DNA from: Cryptosporangium phraense
GTDB lineage: Bacteria > Actinomycetota > Actinomycetes > Mycobacteriales > Cryptosporangiaceae
DNA: 48,906 nt
Assembly: GCF_006912135.1 (NCBI RefSeq)
Contig: NZ_VIRS01000047.1
Coordinates: forward strand, 1-48,906
Reading direction: 5' to 3'
In this document: positions 48,783 to 48,906 of the stretch, one piece after another
Position numbering within the stretch: position 1 is the first letter of the stretch
How the letters are laid out: each line of letters opens with the position of its first letter
Program-made: the position numbers and the translations under genes
Notes under the pieces: model-generated
Told to the model about the DNA's origin: nothing
The model's database searches: none
What the model saw: only the letters and a program-made list of their open reading frames with translations

Positions 48783-48906
48783 TCAGCTGCAGTAGCTGTA
48801 GTCCCAGCAGTCGTTGTGGTGACGACGCTTGTGGTGACGACGACGCGGCCGGCAGTCGTAGTCGTACGAGTAGTTGTCGTTGCAGTAGTCGTACGAGTTG
48901 TCGTAG
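48783..48906 (-). CDS. Partial Tyr/Asp/Cys/His-rich protein (C-terminus)
   Basis: Minus-strand frame, open at the window edge, ending at a TGA at 48783. The 40 visible residues read YDNSYDYCNDNYSYDYD, then CRPRRRHHKRRHHND, then CWDYSYCS. By count there are 9 Tyr, 8 Asp, 7 Arg, 4 Cys, 4 His and 4 Asn, and no Ala, Gly, Val, Leu, Ile or Thr. This is extreme for an actinobacterial gene, and Asn and Tyr codons lower the local GC. Such a composition suggests a short secreted or metal-binding peptide. The start is outside, so signal, length and family are unknown. A hairpin follows. Confidence 0.6.
   Translation of the reverse strand, partial: YDNSYDYCNDNYSYDYDCRPRRRHHKRRHHNDCWDYSYCS

Noticed and set aside
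1-48906. CRISPR array, tRNA, rRNA or prophage
   Set aside because: No regular spacer pattern, no cloverleaf or rRNA stretch, and no phage structural genes were seen.

Overview
The window is very GC-rich DNA with strong third-position GC bias. It uses GTG and TTG starts, short ATGA-type overlaps and convergent genes that overlap by tens of bases. The gene content is typical of a large-genome soil actinobacterium: F420-type luciferase-like enzymes, an AfsR-like regulator, an XRE/MmyB-like regulator, many TetR/ArsR/MarR/LysR regulators, a ZTP riboswitch before folD, and decayed actinobacterial IS elements. I would place it in Actinomycetota (Frankia/Cryptosporangium/Micromonospora-like), but the genus cannot be fixed from this window. 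I see no rRNA, tRNA, CRISPR array, prophage or replication origin.

Layout. 1-606: decayed IS701-like transposase. 605-2908: RDD membrane protein diverging from an ArsR-MFS pair. 2938-9617: LLM oxidoreductase, TetR/SDR pair, glycosidase-fold protein/TetR pair, FAD monooxygenase, and a GlxA-type AraC regulator with a free-standing DJ-1 protein. 9824-13599: two-domain VOC protein, IS5 and IS481 remnants, Nudix protein, ECF sigma factor coupled to an unusual VOC-domain protein, another VOC protein and a broken one. 13592-18911: Nudix, LysE exporter, LysR, two NmrA-like reductases, atypical SDR, HxlR and a 55-residue membrane protein. 18916-25160: SRPBCC, VOC, GNAT, MFS/LacI, VOC/ArsR, epimerase and methyltransferase genes. 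25233-30772: GMC oxidoreductase, ECF sigma factor, AfsR-like regulator and a BBE-type flavoprotein. 30893-33613: ZTP riboswitch-folD, Lrp/AsnC regulator and SDR. 33613-35389: transposase remnants bracketed by an 18-bp repeat, then a broken esterase. 35423-41736: methyltransferases, DinB protein, TetR with an LLM-SDR operon, and XRE/SDR. 41814-45887: GlsB-like membrane protein, hydrolase-AhpD-hydrolase operon under MarR, and a P450. 45904-48300: second BBE-type flavoprotein, in an operon with the P450, and an epimerase. 48301-48906: short tandem repeats, a strong hairpin and the 3' end of a Tyr/Asp/Cys/His-rich protein.

How it fits together. This is an archipelago of one-component regulators, most divergent from or next to one or a few small redox, hydrolase or transport genes. 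Many of the gaps hold a palindrome that looks like the operator. The clearest are AGCGGAT/ATCCGCT (TetR, 4330-4368), TGTGTA-ACGC-TACACA (LacI, 21566-21581), AGGCAAGC-N4-GCTTGCCT (ArsR, 23281-23300), TACCGAGCGGTA twice (TetR, 38239-38299) and a 39-bp inverted repeat (MarR, 44195-44233). One motif, ATACC-N5-GGTAT, occurs in front of both NmrA paralogues and touches the LysR start codon, which suggests a small LysR regulon. A twin palindrome GCAACCTTTGGTTGC lies between SRPBCC and VOC genes with no regulator beside it. The two BBE-like flavoproteins are close paralogues about 15 kb apart, one coupled to a P450, the other next to an AfsR-like regulator and ECF sigma factor. The sigma-coupled VOC fusion and the terminal Tyr/Asp/Cys/His-rich protein are the least conventional coding features.
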